64,000 nt of DNA from Algoriphagus marinus (GCF_001936475.1 NZ_MSPQ01000001.1:496001-560000); one strand, 5' to 3'. Numbered from the stretch's first letter, positions 1 to 9,201 are shown. Notes: a model not told the origin generated them from the sequence alone. Translations and numbers: made by a program.

Positions 1-940
1 TTACTTCAGTGTGACCGACGATGCAATCAGTACAAAAGGTTTTGAGGGAGACACTATCAAGCGAGTATATAAGTTGATTCCGATTCCTTATCAGTTGCCG
101 GTGTATGTTGACATTATCTATTATGATCTGGACAAGTTTAAGATAAGAGACGATGCAAAGCCAGCTTTGGACAAGTTGGGACAGTTGATGAACCAATATA
201 CATTCCTGGATTTATTGGTGTCCTCACACACGGACTCCAGAGCGAGTGATGAATATAATATTAGACTATCTAATGAGCGAGCCAAGGCAGTGACCGAATA
301 CATGGCACAACATAACATCTCTGCGGATCGAATCCGCTTAGAGTGGTATGGAGAGCAAAACTTGGTGAATGATTGCGGAAATGGTAAGCCATGTCCAGAG
401 CCAGCTCATCAGCTAAACAGAAGATCAGAGTTATTGCTTGAGGCTTTCCCTGATCCGAGTAAGAACTACGACATTCCTGAGGGGTTGAAGAATCTGGACT
501 ATTGCGATCCAGAGCAGATCATGGATCTAATCCAGCGGGACCTGAGAGCTATCCCGACGATCTACTTTGACTTTGACAAGAGCATGTTAAGATCAGCGGA
601 TAAGTTGGAGCTGGAAAGAACGGCAGTGATGCTGAACCGGATGCCAAACTTGATGCTGTTCATCGGAGGTCATACAGACCAGCGAGGCGACGAAGCTTAC
701 AATGAGAAGCTGTCCGAAAAGCGCAGTGAAGTGGTAATGGAGTACCTGAAGAAGCGTGGGGTAGAGGAGAATAGACTGGATTACGAATGGTTTGGGGAGA
801 CTCAGCCGATCCATAACTGCAACGAAGTGACCTGTACCGAGGCGATGCATCAGCTGAACCGACGAACAGAGTTGAAGCTTGGTAAGACCACTTTTGGGTA
901 CACTGGAATAAAGAAGAAAGTAGATACTATGGAGGAATAG
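1..940 (+). CDS. OmpA-family protein with two C-terminal OmpA domains (5' end outside window)
   Basis: The reading frame is open to the left edge (codon phase from base 2), so this is the C-terminal part of a longer gene; the GTG at 11 is probably not the start. Two OmpA-like peptidoglycan-binding domains lie in tandem, at about residues 35-145 and 175-290 counted from base 11. Each has a strand with a D-x-D motif (YYDLDKFKI, YFDFDKSML), an H-T-D motif (SSHTDSRASDEYN, GGHTDQRGDEAYN) and the NxxLSxxR...VxxY helix (NIRLSNERAKAVTEYM, NEKLSEKRSEVVMEYL). Both end in H-Q-L-N-R-R, and each carries a Cys pair in the loop before that. Such domains anchor outer-membrane proteins to peptidoglycan. The missing N-terminus could hold a barrel, WD40-like or CarboxypepD_reg repeats, so the full role is open. 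Confidence 0.88.
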   Translation, partial: YFSVTDDAISTKGFEGDTIKRVYKLIPIPYQLPVYVDIIYYDLDKFKIRDDAKPALDKLGQLMNQYTFLDLLVSSHTDSRASDEYNIRLSNERAKAVTEYMAQHNISADRIRLEWYGEQNLVNDCGNGKPCPEPAHQLNRRSELLLEAFPDPSKNYDIPEGLKNLDYCDPEQIMDLIQRDLRAIPTIYFDFDKSMLRSADKLELERTAVMLNRMPNLMLFIGGHTDQRGDEAYNEKLSEKRSEVVMEYLKKRGVEENRLDYEWFGETQPIHNCNEVTCTEAMHQLNRRTELKLGKTTFGYTGIKKKVDTMEE

Positions 941-970
941 GGTTTTTATTATGCTTAAAACCATTGAAAT

Positions 971-1012
971 AAATAAAGGGGCTTCTGCAAATTGTAGAAG
1001 CCCCTTTATTTG
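971..1012. terminator. Strong bidirectional hairpin terminator
   Basis: A near-perfect inverted repeat pairs AAATAAAGGGGCTTCT (971-986) with AGAAGCCCCTTTATTT (997-1012), about 16 bp with a loop of about 10 nt. The flanks are A/T-rich on both strands. It lies 30 bp after the OmpA gene and can also stop transcription arriving from the minus-strand regulator gene. Confidence 0.8.
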
Positions 1013-1154
1013 GCAAAACCTAATGGTTAATAAATACTTATATAGAAATTTTTGAAAATTGACAAATAGTTAAAAAAAGATCAATATCAGGTTTTATCTC
1101 ATGATATAATCATGATTGGAAATGGGAGATTTGTCTATGTTCTATTTTAGGACC

Positions 1155-2768
1155 TTAATCTAAATTCAATTCATTTTTTAAGAATTTAACTGAGTAACCA
1201 ATTTTAGATGCAATTTCCTCCAAAGACAAACCTGATTTGAGGAATTCTTGGGCCTGCTTTAACTTTATTTTTTTTAGGAATTTACCAGGAGTAGTGCCCA
1301 TTTTTTTAAAATTTCTATTTAACTGAACGGGATTTGTTTCCAGATACTCGGCTAAATTTTCCACTGTAAATATTCTTTGTTCTAAGATTTGGTTTTCCAA
1401 ATCATTTAGGTCCCATTCATTTTTATTGGATAGACTTGAATTAACCATGCTCTTTTTGGACCTTCTAAAGGTGATATAATACCAAGTCAACAATAAGATT
1501 AAAGCAATAAAGCCTGCAATTATCCAACTTGACTTCCTCTCCTGTAAAGGAATTTCCACTGAACTAAGGAGATTGGGTAAATAGGATTTTTCAATTTCAT
1601 ATGTATTTAGGGTATATAATCCATCTACTGCACCTATATAAAGTAATTCCCCAGAAAGCAATAGAGCTTCCCTGTTAAATTCTACATTAGGAATAATAAC
1701 AATGGGATCTGGATAATTTGGAGTAAGAACATGAAGACCATTTTCTGTTGCTATCCAGAGATTCCCGAAATCATCCAAAGTAGTCATTACGCTATTTAGG
1801 GTATTTGCAATTTTCTTCAGACTGTTTTTGTCTCCATTATTTAACTCGTAAACCCCAAGGTCAGAAGCTAATAAAAGTCTATTCCCAATTGGGAATAAAT
1901 CTCTGATCCTAGATGGGATTTTAGCCAATGTATCGACTTTTGTTCCGTCCCATCGCAGACAAAGCCCTTGAATGGTTGAAAAGATAAGGCCATCCCGATA
2001 TATTTCCAGATCCAAATATTCTAATCCCTGATGAATAGGCTTGAGTTGAAATTCGGGAAGGACCATGGATACTGATTGTGTATGAAGGGCAAAAGTTTGG
2101 TCATTCCAGGGAATTAGTTTTCTGGCTTTTCCCGCAAACAAACTAGTCCCGTTTGGAATGACTTTGGAAGAGTCTGGAGGATAGAAATTACTGATCTCGT
2201 CCCAAACCAAATAGTATGAAGAGTCTATCTTTGCAAGTGGACCATTGGAGTAATTTGGGCTACTCAGTAAAATAGTGTCATTGACGTAGATCCCCGAATA
2301 GGTTGAAATGACCTTTAATCCATCCTCTATATAAATATCACGGATGGACATATTGAAGTAAGAACGCGAATAGTGCTCCCTAATTTCGTATTCGAATAAT
2401 TCGCTTCCACTGGCTACAAAAAATCTTGATCCAGCTCTTGCCGCAGTTGCAATGAACCTCCCTTTTTGCGGTATAAGTTCCTTCATGGGGCCTATTTCAA
2501 ATAATTCGGATTTGGGGATAAAGTCAGATTCATAAAAATTATCCTTATAGAACACATAGGGTTTTGAAAAATCTTGATCAATTGGAACCCACTCCTTATC
2601 ATTCAACTGGAATAGTTTAGTTGTCGTTTTTGCAAAAATTGTCTCCTTGGCCCTAAAAATATTTTGAACGGGGCTATTGAAATGGTGTTTGTTGACGAAT
2701 AATGTGTCTTGCGAAAAAACAGGGAACGGGGAAAAAATGAGCAGAAAATATATAATTATTGTCTTCAT
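1155..2768 (-). CDS. Membrane-tethered sensor/AraC-type transcriptional regulator
   Basis: The 537-residue protein has a signal peptide (MKTIIIYFLLIFSPFPVFSQ) and a periplasmic region of about 390 residues. That region has short strand-turn repeats, for example FGNLWIATENGLHVL, as in the propeller sensors of hybrid two-component systems. One transmembrane helix follows (about 414-434, WIIAGFIALILLLTWYYI), then a basic stop-transfer stretch. The cytoplasmic C-terminus (about 460-537) is an AraC-type helix-turn-helix: FTVENLAEYLETNPVQLNRNFKK, then TPGKFLKKIKLKQAQEFLK, then LSLEEIASKIGYS. No histidine kinase or receiver domain is present, so it would be a one-component transmembrane regulator. 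The AraC domain stops soon after the second recognition helix (KFLKNELNLD), shorter than the family norm. It is divergent from the outer-membrane protein gene at 2901, a plausible target. Confidence 0.75.
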   Translation of the reverse strand: MKTIIIYFLLIFSPFPVFSQDTLFVNKHHFNSPVQNIFRAKETIFAKTTTKLFQLNDKEWVPIDQDFSKPYVFYKDNFYESDFIPKSELFEIGPMKELIPQKGRFIATAARAGSRFFVASGSELFEYEIREHYSRSYFNMSIRDIYIEDGLKVISTYSGIYVNDTILLSSPNYSNGPLAKIDSSYYLVWDEISNFYPPDSSKVIPNGTSLFAGKARKLIPWNDQTFALHTQSVSMVLPEFQLKPIHQGLEYLDLEIYRDGLIFSTIQGLCLRWDGTKVDTLAKIPSRIRDLFPIGNRLLLASDLGVYELNNGDKNSLKKIANTLNSVMTTLDDFGNLWIATENGLHVLTPNYPDPIVIIPNVEFNREALLLSGELLYIGAVDGLYTLNTYEIEKSYLPNLLSSVEIPLQERKSSWIIAGFIALILLLTWYYITFRRSKKSMVNSSLSNKNEWDLNDLENQILEQRIFTVENLAEYLETNPVQLNRNFKKMGTTPGKFLKKIKLKQAQEFLKSGLSLEEIASKIGYSVKFLKNELNLD

Positions 2769-2778
2769 ATCTTCATAA

Positions 2779-2856
2779 ATAACAGATTAAAATAACGCTG
2801 TTTATAAAAAAAACTGGAACTGTTATTTTTAAAATTAATAATAAAACTGCTGTTAT
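2779..2856. promoter_or_regulatory. Cluster of CTGTTAT-like repeats in divergent promoter region
   Basis: The 132-bp gap between the divergent starts at 2768 and 2901 holds ATAACAG (2779-2785, inverted), CTGTTTAT (2798-2805), CTGTTAT (2820-2826) and CTGTTAT (2850-2856). Their starts are 19-30 bp apart. Repeated half-sites between a regulator and an outer-membrane gene suggest an operator. The link to the AraC-type protein is inference. Confidence 0.4.
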
Positions 2857-2900
2857 TTCTGAATTGACGAAATTTCAATTAGAACTTTAAACTATTTATT

Positions 2901-3470
2901 ATGAAAAAACTATGGATATTAACCATCGCACTTAGCCTAACAGTTTTTTGCGTAAAGGCCCAGACTCAGATTAAACCAGGAATTGGGATCAATTCAACAA
3001 ACGTGACCGGAAAGGGCTCAAATGCTTCTGGACAAATAGGTTGGCAACTTGGTGCGAGTGTTGCTTTTGGAGAAAAATTTTATTTCGAGCCAGGAGTATT
3101 CTATCAAACCAATTCTTTTGAGTACTCCACTGTAAACCAAGGACCAGTTACTGATGCTAGCTACAGTGGAATTCGTGTTCCAGTGGTAGTAGGGTTGGAC
3201 GTTTTAGGCAATGCTGATTCTTTTGCTGGCCTTCGAGTTTTTGGCGGAGCTTCTGGCTATTTCGTGACAGGTACAAGTAGCGAATTTTTGAGTACTGATG
3301 ATATCGAATCTCCTCAGTGGGGAGTTTTAGCTGGGGCTGGCTTAGATATCGCAATTTTCTACTTGGATGCTTCGTATCAGTGGTCATTAACAAATGTACA
3401 GACTGATGTGAATCAGATTGATCTTGGAAAAACGAAAGGATTTTTTCTTACCGCAGGATTGAGATTCTAA
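2901..3470 (+). CDS. Small outer-membrane beta-barrel protein (porin-like family)
   Basis: This 189-residue protein has a clear signal peptide (MKKLWILTIALSLTVFCVKAQ) and a body of alternating amphipathic strands rich in G, Y, F and S. It ends in aromatic F (FFLTAGLRF), the usual C-terminal beta-signal of outer-membrane barrels. Segments such as GWQLGASVAFGEKFYFEPGVFYQ and WGVLAGAGLDIAIFYLDASYQWSL fit the Bacteroidota 'outer membrane protein beta-barrel' family of about 8 strands. Substrate or partner cannot be told from sequence. A hairpin terminator follows directly at 3497, so it is probably transcribed alone, from the region shared with the divergent regulator. Confidence 0.75.
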   Translation: MKKLWILTIALSLTVFCVKAQTQIKPGIGINSTNVTGKGSNASGQIGWQLGASVAFGEKFYFEPGVFYQTNSFEYSTVNQGPVTDASYSGIRVPVVVGLDVLGNADSFAGLRVFGGASGYFVTGTSSEFLSTDDIESPQWGVLAGAGLDIAIFYLDASYQWSLTNVQTDVNQIDLGKTKGFFLTAGLRF

Positions 3471-3496
3471 TGAGCTCGGCTTTCTAAATAATGAAT

Positions 3497-3524
3497 GGGG
3501 ATAACTATTTTATCCCCTTTTTTT
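3497..3524 (+). terminator. Rho-independent terminator after the outer-membrane barrel gene
   Basis: GGGGATAA (3497-3504) pairs with TTATCCCC (3510-3517) across a 5-nt loop, followed by seven Ts (3518-3524). It starts six bases inside the longest ORF of the next gene, which argues against the ATG at 3491 as that gene's start. Confidence 0.75.
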
Positions 3525-3541
3525 CCTCTTTACCTATATCC

Positions 3542-4132
3542 GTGAATACACTTCGACTCCTAACCCCTTTACTTGCTTTAGTTTTCTTTAGCTGTAGCAA
3601 CACTACTAGGTCTGATAGTTCAGAAATAGCTGAGGAACAGCTTCCTGATTTATTGGATTCTGAAGAACTAAGGTTTACTCAAGATGATCAAGAAAACATT
3701 CAGCACCTCATTAAAATTACATTAAAGGATTTATTTAAGGAAGATATTGAAAAAGGGTATTTAGATACCTTGAGCAGGCAATTCAAATACAGCCAGTTCG
3801 ATTTGAATCAGGATGGGAAGAAGGAAATTTTTGTTGGACTAACTGGACCTTTTTTCTGTGGCTCTGGAGGATGTACGATGCTTTTACTCTCCGATCATGG
3901 AGATGTCATTACTCGGTTTACTGTAGTGGACTATCCTGTTTACGTGATTACAGATAAATCTAAGGGATGGAATGATCTGGTCATATTTAGTGGAGGTGAA
4001 AACAGATTGCTGCAATTTGATGGACAGGGATATCCATCTAACCCATCTACTTTGGAGGTATATTCTAGAGATCTGGATAACATGAATAAGATTTTGGATT
4101 GGGAAAGTCAAGAATCTTATTCTTTCTATTGA
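3542..4132 (+). CDS. Hypothetical lipoprotein
   Basis: I start this gene at GTG 3542. The in-frame ATG at 3491 overlaps the upstream terminator and adds 17 residues before an otherwise ordinary lipoprotein signal. From 3542 the N-terminus reads MNTLRLLTPLLALVFFSC, a hydrophobic stretch ending in a lipobox with Cys as the acylated residue. The acidic linker after it (about 18-50) is followed by a domain of about 140 residues. That domain contains FDLNQDGKKEIFVGLTG, a Ca-binding-loop-like motif of the kind found in VCBS/FG-GAP-like repeats, and a CGSGGC segment. I do not recognise a named family. It is a predicted periplasm-facing lipoprotein of unknown function, convergent with rluF. Confidence 0.65.
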   Translation: MNTLRLLTPLLALVFFSCSNTTRSDSSEIAEEQLPDLLDSEELRFTQDDQENIQHLIKITLKDLFKEDIEKGYLDTLSRQFKYSQFDLNQDGKKEIFVGLTGPFFCGSGGCTMLLLSDHGDVITRFTVVDYPVYVITDKSKGWNDLVIFSGGENRLLQFDGQGYPSNPSTLEVYSRDLDNMNKILDWESQESYSFY

Positions 4133-4165
4133 TTCTGTTTAATTAGAATTTGATTGAATCGTGGA

Positions 4166-4897
4166 TTAATCAAAAGTCTTCGAACTATTTGCAATCAAAG
4201 AATTTAATTCAGCTAATTCCTTTTCTGTCAAGTCTCTCCATTTTCCGACTGGTAGGTCCAAATGAATGTTCATAATTCGGATTCGCTTGAGTTGAACCAC
4301 TTTGAATCCCAAGTACTCGCACATTCGGCGGATCTGACGATTTAATCCCTGAGTAAGTGTTATCCGGAATTTAAACTTGCTGATTCGTTCTACTTTACAT
4401 GGATCTGTGACTGTATCCAGAATAGGAATTCCGGCTCCCATTCTTCGAATAAATTCATCATTTACCGGACGATCTACCGTGACAATGTATTCTTTCTCAT
4501 GGTTGTTTTTAGCCCGAAGGATCTTATTAACAATGTCACCTTCACTCGTAAGAAAAATCAACCCTTCGCTGTCCTTATCTAATCTACCTATCGGGAAAAT
4601 CCGCTGAGGATGCCCGATAAAATCAATGATATTATCCTTTTCACCTTTGACATCAGTGGTTGATACAATGCCCACCGGCTTATTAAATGCGATATAGGTG
4701 TGATTTTGGATAGGTCTACCCACGTTTTCACCATCTACCGCGACTTGATCTTTTGGACCGACCTTGGTGCCGAGTTCGGGAATTTTACCATTCAAAGTGA
4801 TTCGTCCCTGTTCCAAAAGTTTATCCGCTTCTCTTCTGGAACAAAAACCCACTTCACTCAAGTATTTATTGATTCGGATGTAAGATTCGTTTTCCAC
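4166..4897 (-). CDS. rluF: 23S rRNA pseudouridine(2604) synthase RluF
   Basis: This 243-residue protein matches the RluF/RsuA family. An N-terminal S4 RNA-binding domain (about 6-55, [21 protein letters not shown]) precedes the catalytic domain, where [18 protein letters not shown] holds the catalytic Asp. Further family segments are [14 protein letters not shown] and the [14 protein letters not shown] motif near the C-terminus. The segment GIPILDTVT and the ending [10 protein letters not shown] are typical of RluF rather than RsuA or RluB. The predicted reaction is isomerisation of U2604 in 23S rRNA. It is transcribed toward the lipoprotein gene, with 33 bp between the stop codons. Confidence 0.87.
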   Translation of the reverse strand: MENESYIRINKYLSEVGFCSRREADKLLEQGRITLNGKIPELGTKVGPKDQVAVDGENVGRPIQNHTYIAFNKPVGIVSTTDVKGEKDNIIDFIGHPQRIFPIGRLDKDSEGLIFLTSEGDIVNKILRAKNNHEKEYIVTVDRPVNDEFIRRMGAGIPILDTVTDPCKVERISKFKFRITLTQGLNRQIRRMCEYLGFKVVQLKRIRIMNIHLDLPVGKWRDLTEKELAELNSLIANSSKTFD

Positions 4898-5032
4898 GGT
4901 TAAGATGTTTTGATCCCGTAAGTTAAGATTTCGCTTATGATTCTTAGTCCCAAATTCGGAACATGAGACTTACAAACATTGAAATCATGCCAACAGTTTA
5001 TTTAGACTTTAACCAATTGATATTTTTTAAAA

Positions 5033-5082
5033 TATCAAAATAAAAGGAGCTGATAGCGCGTATTTGGCTGTCAGCTCCTTTT
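5033..5082 (-). terminator. Terminator of the M23 peptidase gene
   Basis: A long inverted repeat pairs 5042-5057 with 5067-5082 (AAAAGGAGCTGATAGC against GCTGTCAGCTCCTTTT, one G-U wobble). On the minus strand it is followed by a T-rich stretch, so it ends the peptidase transcript about 23 bp after its stop codon. Confidence 0.75.
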
Positions 5083-5105
5083 GTAAAATTGGAAAAGGTT
5101 GTTTT

Positions 5106-6410
5106 TTAATCTCCAGATGGAATGGTACCAGAGCGCGTTTTAGCTACTAATTTTTCAGGTTCTCCTCCCAGATTTATTGAAGCCAAAAGCTCCAGAGATT
5201 CAGTTTTCTTGGCATTGAAAGCTACAAGATTTGCAGCCAAAATTGGTTCAGAAGGTGGGATTTTCTCTCTCAACCAATCTTCTTGTTTGCCATTTTTCCA
5301 AAATCTAAAGCATAGGTGAGGGCCTGTTGCCAATCCGGTACTTCCTACATACCCGATGACCTGACCTTGTTTTACCCGCTGACCTGGTTTCATGCCTTTT
5401 GCGATTTTAGACATGTGAAGGTATTGTGTAGTGTAAGTACCGTTATGTTTGATTTTTACATAATTGCCATTTGCAGAGGAATATTTTGCATCAGTTACCA
5501 CTCCATCCCCTACAGATCGGATTTCAGTTCCAGTTGCTGCTGCATAGTCTGTTCCAAGATGGGCTTTGTATCTTTTTTGCACAGGATGAAATCTTTTCAA
5601 ATTATATCGTGAACTGATTCTGGTATATTTAAGCGGATCTCTGAGGAAAGCTTTCTTTAGCGAATTGCCCTCTTGATCGAAGAAGTTTACTTCTCCGTTT
5701 TGCTCAAACGGGATAGCATGGAATTCCTCGCCTTTGTGTTCAAAATATGCAAGCTTGATATCTGAAACACCTACTACGACACCATCAATTAACTTTTCTT
5801 CGTAGATGACTTTGAATTTGTCACCTTTCTGGAGTGCTCCAAAATCAACTGACCAACCATATAAATCAGCAAATTGATCCACGATATCATAGGTAATATC
5901 TTGCTTTGACATATCTGAGGACAGATTACTTTCGATGATTCCGCCTACTTCTTTGGTTCGATATTCAGCAGGTTTCTCTGCTTTGTAGATATCTATAGAG
6001 TCTAGATTGAAGACTACATATTCTGCAGGATTAGGCTCATAAATAAAAAATTGAGCTTGGGTGGTATCTGCCGGAGTGATTACAGTGAATTTTTTATTGA
6101 AAGCGATGCCTCGAACGTCAAAAATAGATTTTGATTTCTTGGCTAGCTCGTCGATGATTTGATAAGGAACATTGAACGGAGCGAGAATGGAACCCAAAGT
6201 TTGGTTTTTAGCGACTGTGCCTTCTATGATATTTAGCCCAGTGACATCAATCCCATACAAGAAGACCTTTTCATCTTCAGGATCAATAGCCGGTGATTCT
6301 TGTAATTCTGAACTTGTTTCTTTTCCAGATTGGAAGTCAAAAAATTGGAGAGAGTAAGCTGCCCCCAATAGCAATAAAGCAGCAGCAATTCCGATCCATT
6401 TATTTTTCAT
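5106..6410 (-). CDS. M23-family (LytM-type) peptidoglycan metallopeptidase
   Basis: The 434-residue protein has an N-terminal membrane anchor or signal (IGIAAALLLLGAAYSLQFF) and an OapA/LysM-like segment (about 55-110, GTVAKNQTLGSILAPFNVPY). A middle domain ends around KKAFLRDPLKYTRISSRYN, and the C-terminal M23 domain follows. It keeps the first zinc motif HLGTDYA and YLHMSKI. The usual H-x-H motif reads HLC (TGPHLCFRFWKNGKQ), so the position that normally supplies the second zinc-binding His is Cys. The domain order otherwise matches MepM/NlpD-type cell-wall endopeptidases or amidase activators. With the Cys it could still bind zinc, or be a non-catalytic activator. It is transcribed alone, divergent from aspS. 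Confidence 0.82.
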   Translation of the reverse strand: MKNKWIGIAAALLLLGAAYSLQFFDFQSGKETSSELQESPAIDPEDEKVFLYGIDVTGLNIIEGTVAKNQTLGSILAPFNVPYQIIDELAKKSKSIFDVRGIAFNKKFTVITPADTTQAQFFIYEPNPAEYVVFNLDSIDIYKAEKPAEYRTKEVGGIIESNLSSDMSKQDITYDIVDQFADLYGWSVDFGALQKGDKFKVIYEEKLIDGVVVGVSDIKLAYFEHKGEEFHAIPFEQNGEVNFFDQEGNSLKKAFLRDPLKYTRISSRYNLKRFHPVQKRYKAHLGTDYAAATGTEIRSVGDGVVTDAKYSSANGNYVKIKHNGTYTTQYLHMSKIAKGMKPGQRVKQGQVIGYVGSTGLATGPHLCFRFWKNGKQEDWLREKIPPSEPILAANLVAFNAKKTESLELLASINLGGEPEKLVAKTRSGTIPSGD

Positions 6411-6733
6411 AAAGTGTTGATAATAAGGGGTGATTGTAATTAAGACTCAAAAAAGGAAAAAAGAACCTTTAATCCAAACTTTTGGGTTGCAATTCTTAGG
6501 GTCTAAAAATAGGCAACTATAATGCCAACGAACTGAATTAAGGGTTTATTTGATTGGAATTAAATAAGAGCAAATACTAATTGGATGATTTACAGCTATT
6601 TTTTTTTCAGATAAGCATCTTTGAAAATGAATTTTTAAAAATAAACCTACCAAATCCTTACGAAAATTGTAATCAAAGCTGTGTTGTCAAAGTCAATTCT
6701 TTATCTTTGACCTCCTAAAAAAACAACAAAAAA
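6411..6733. other. Divergent intergenic region, M23 peptidase / aspS
   Basis: These 323 AT-rich bases lie between two divergent start codons and hold no supportable ORF. The only clear signal is the aspS -7 box at 6702-6709. No TAnnTTTG box was found for the leftward peptidase gene. Confidence 0.5.
6702..6709 (+). promoter_or_regulatory. Probable aspS promoter (-7 box TATCTTTG)
   Basis: TATCTTTG matches the Bacteroidota -7 consensus TAnnTTTG and lies 24 bp upstream of the aspS ATG. A TTG lies upstream, but at shorter than usual spacing, so only the -7 element is convincing. Confidence 0.5.
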
Positions 6734-8488
6734 ATGCTGAGAACGCATACCTGTGGCGAATTACGCTTAGACCATGTAAATCAAGAAGTGACGCTTGCCG
6801 GCTGGGTACAGCGGGTAAGAAATAAAGGAGGATTGATCTGGGTTGATCTCCGTGATCGTTACGGCTTGACGCAATTGATTTTTGAGGAGGACTCTACTGA
6901 AAAAGTGGTGATCGAAAAAGCTGCTTCCTTGGGTCGTGAGTTTGTTGTTCAGGCTACTGGAAAGGTAATTGAAAGAACTGCTAAGAATGAAAAAATTCCT
7001 ACAGGCTCTATTGAAATAAAAGTTTTCAAGTTAGAAGTCTTAAACGCTGCAAAAGTCCCTCCTTTTATAATAGAGGATGAAACAGATGGTGGTGATGAGC
7101 TTCGAATGAAATACCGCTATTTGGATCTAAGAAGAAATGTGGTCCGGGAGAAACTGCAGCTACGTCATCGAATGATGCAGGAGACTCGGAAGTATATGGA
7201 TGCGCAAGACTTCATCGAGGTGGAAACACCGGTATTGATTAAATCTACACCTGAGGGAGCGCGAGATTTTGTCGTGCCTTCCCGTGTTAATCCAGGAGAA
7301 TTCTATGCATTGCCGCAATCTCCACAGACTTTCAAGCAATTGCTGATGGTTTCAGGGTTTGACCGATATTTTCAGATTGTCAAATGCTTTCGTGATGAAG
7401 ATTTAAGAGCTGACCGACAGCCTGAGTTTACTCAGATTGATTGTGAAATGGCTTTTGTAAATCAAGAGGATATTCTTTCCACGTTTGAAGGTTTGACAAA
7501 ACATCTTTTCCGGGAGGTGAAAAAAGTGGAACTCGAGGAGGTGAAGCGAATGACTTATGCAGATGCCATGAAGTTTTATGGTAACGATAAGCCCGATCTT
7601 CGATTTGATATGAAGTTCGTTGAGCTAAATGAGTTAGTAAAAGGAAAAGGATTTCCAATTTTCGATGATGCCGAGTTAGTCGTTGGTATTTGTGCTAAAG
7701 GAGCCGGAGAGTACACTAGAAAGCAACTTGATGCTTTAACTGATTGGGTCAAAAGACCTCAGATTGGTGCCAAGGGATTGGTTTACGCGAAATATAATGC
7801 AGATGGGACCATCAAATCAACGGTAGATAAATTTTATTCTGCTGAAGATTTAAAAGGTTGGGCAGATGCCTTTGGAGCAGAAATTGGAGATTTAATGCTT
7901 CTATTAAGTGGAGATGCTAATTCAGTCCGAAAGCAACTTTCAGAATTGCGTCTTAAAATGGGTGAGGAACTTGGATTACGGGATCGAACTATTTTTAAAC
8001 CACTTTGGGTCGTTGATTTTCCATTGTTGGAGTGGGATGAAGAGACAAAGCGATTCCATGCCATGCACCACCCATTCACCTCTCCAAAACGCGAAGACAT
8101 ACCACTACTAGAGACTGATCCAGGAGCTGTTCGTGCCAATGCGTATGATTTGGTTATTAATGGGGTGGAAATAGGAGGTGGATCGATAAGAATTCATGAT
8201 CGAGGAACGCAACAATTGATGTTTTCACATTTAGGATTTACTCCAGAAGAGGCACAAAAGCAATTTGGATTCCTGATGGAAGCTTTCGAATACGGAGCAC
8301 CGCCACACGGAGGAATTGCTTTTGGATTTGATCGTCTTTGTGCGATTTTTGGAGGTTCAGATTCAATTCGAGACTACATCGCTTTCCCAAAAAATAATTC
8401 GGGGCGGGATGTGATGATCGACTCGCCAAGTACGATTGCAGATGACCAGCTAGAGGAACTTTCGATAAGAGTAAATCTTAAAAAGTAA
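6734..8488 (+). CDS. aspS: Aspartyl-tRNA synthetase
   Basis: This 584-residue class II synthetase has the bacterial-type length and order. The N-terminal OB-fold anticodon-binding domain (about 1-110) contains [20 protein letters not shown]. The catalytic core has a QSPQ flipping-loop motif (about 196), motif 2 ([18 protein letters not shown], about 219-236) and motif 3 near the C-terminus ([15 protein letters not shown]). The bacterial GAD insertion lies between motifs 2 and 3. It charges tRNA-Asp. Whether it also charges tRNA-Asn cannot be decided here. It is monocistronic, with its own -7 box and a terminator just after the stop. The window also contains two tRNA-like RNAs with Asp identity features, 26 kb away. 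Confidence 0.95.
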   Translation: MLRTHTCGELRLDHVNQEVTLAGWVQRVRNKGGLIWVDLRDRYGLTQLIFEEDSTEKVVIEKAASLGREFVVQATGKVIERTAKNEKIPTGSIEIKVFKLEVLNAAKVPPFIIEDETDGGDELRMKYRYLDLRRNVVREKLQLRHRMMQETRKYMDAQDFIEVETPVLIKSTPEGARDFVVPSRVNPGEFYALPQSPQTFKQLLMVSGFDRYFQIVKCFRDEDLRADRQPEFTQIDCEMAFVNQEDILSTFEGLTKHLFREVKKVELEEVKRMTYADAMKFYGNDKPDLRFDMKFVELNELVKGKGFPIFDDAELVVGICAKGAGEYTRKQLDALTDWVKRPQIGAKGLVYAKYNADGTIKSTVDKFYSAEDLKGWADAFGAEIGDLMLLLSGDANSVRKQLSELRLKMGEELGLRDRTIFKPLWVVDFPLLEWDEETKRFHAMHHPFTSPKREDIPLLETDPGAVRANAYDLVINGVEIGGGSIRIHDRGTQQLMFSHLGFTPEEAQKQFGFLMEAFEYGAPPHGGIAFGFDRLCAIFGGSDSIRDYIAFPKNNSGRDVMIDSPSTIADDQLEELSIRVNLKK

Positions 8489-8491
8489 TAG

Positions 8492-8514
8492 AAGAGGCTT
8501 CGGCCTCTTTTTTA
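8492..8514 (+). terminator. aspS terminator
   Basis: AAGAGGC (8492-8498) pairs with GCCTCTT (8503-8509) over a stable TTCG tetraloop and is followed by a run of Ts. It lies 4 bp after the aspS stop and touches the end of the convergent gene. Confidence 0.85.
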
Positions 8515-9201
8515 TTGTGGTTGAATTAAATGTGCCCGAATTCCCATAACTATAAGTAGTTGTGCAATGGCATAGGTCCCCATTACGAGCACATCAGCTT
8601 CTGGAAAGGAGACATAAAACCTATTAATTGCAATAAGTCCATCTGAAATAAAAAACAGAGAGGCCCCGATAAATACCTGCCAAAAAGAAGCGGAGTTACT
8701 TTTGCCAAATCGCTCTCTTGCCGTGGTGACCATACTTACGATTGCGATCGTGTACACTATTACAGGTATTTTGTATCCACCAAGATTAGGATTGATCAGA
8801 TAGTACAAGTACGCAGCGATGATATAGATTGGCAGGTTTATAAAAAAAGCTTTTACAAAATTATAATTGAAGAGCGACTCTGGTGCTTTTTGGGCGACTT
8901 TGAATCCAATGATGTAACAAACTTGAGCAATCAAAAAAGCTGCTAATCCGAATAAAAAAAACTCTTCCCAAAGCAGAAGTATATCTCCAATCCATGAAAA
9001 GACTAATGCAGAGAGAATTGTTTTTGCGAGGAGCGTGGAAAAAACGGATCTACTAATTTGATAAAAATAAATACCTAAAGGTAAAATAACCAATGGTTTA
9101 GAAAAAAATCTTAACTCATTGTTATGCTCCAAAATAAAGGCGATGTCCGTGAGAATGGCTATCAAAAACACATAAAGCCATATGATTCCTTTTCTAGTCA
9201 A
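8512..9201 (-). CDS. YhhN/TMEM86-type membrane protein (lysoplasmalogenase family)
   Basis: The 229-residue protein is almost entirely hydrophobic, with about eight predicted helices. It carries the family's two conserved segments: SWIGDILLLWE (about 88-98, with the polar W-x-G-D inside a helix) and GASLFFISDGLIAINRF near the C-terminus. The YhhN family includes eukaryotic TMEM86 lysoplasmalogenases, which hydrolyse the vinyl-ether bond of lysoplasmalogens. The bacterial substrate is less certain, so the enzyme name is family-level only. It is convergent with aspS, and the TonB receptor gene is divergent on its other side. Confidence 0.8.
   Translation of the reverse strand: MTRKGIIWLYVFLIAILTDIAFILEHNNELRFFSKPLVILPLGIYFYQISRSVFSTLLAKTILSALVFSWIGDILLLWEEFFLFGLAAFLIAQVCYIIGFKVAQKAPESLFNYNFVKAFFINLPIYIIAAYLYYLINPNLGGYKIPVIVYTIAIVSMVTTARERFGKSNSASFWQVFIGASLFFISDGLIAINRFYVSFPEADVLVMGTYAIAQLLIVMGIRAHLIQPQ

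Noticed and set aside
6734..8488. Functional pairing of aspS with the Asp-like RNAs because both are in the window
   Set aside because: They are 26 kb apart with many unrelated genes between and aspS has its own promoter; proximity here is not evidence.
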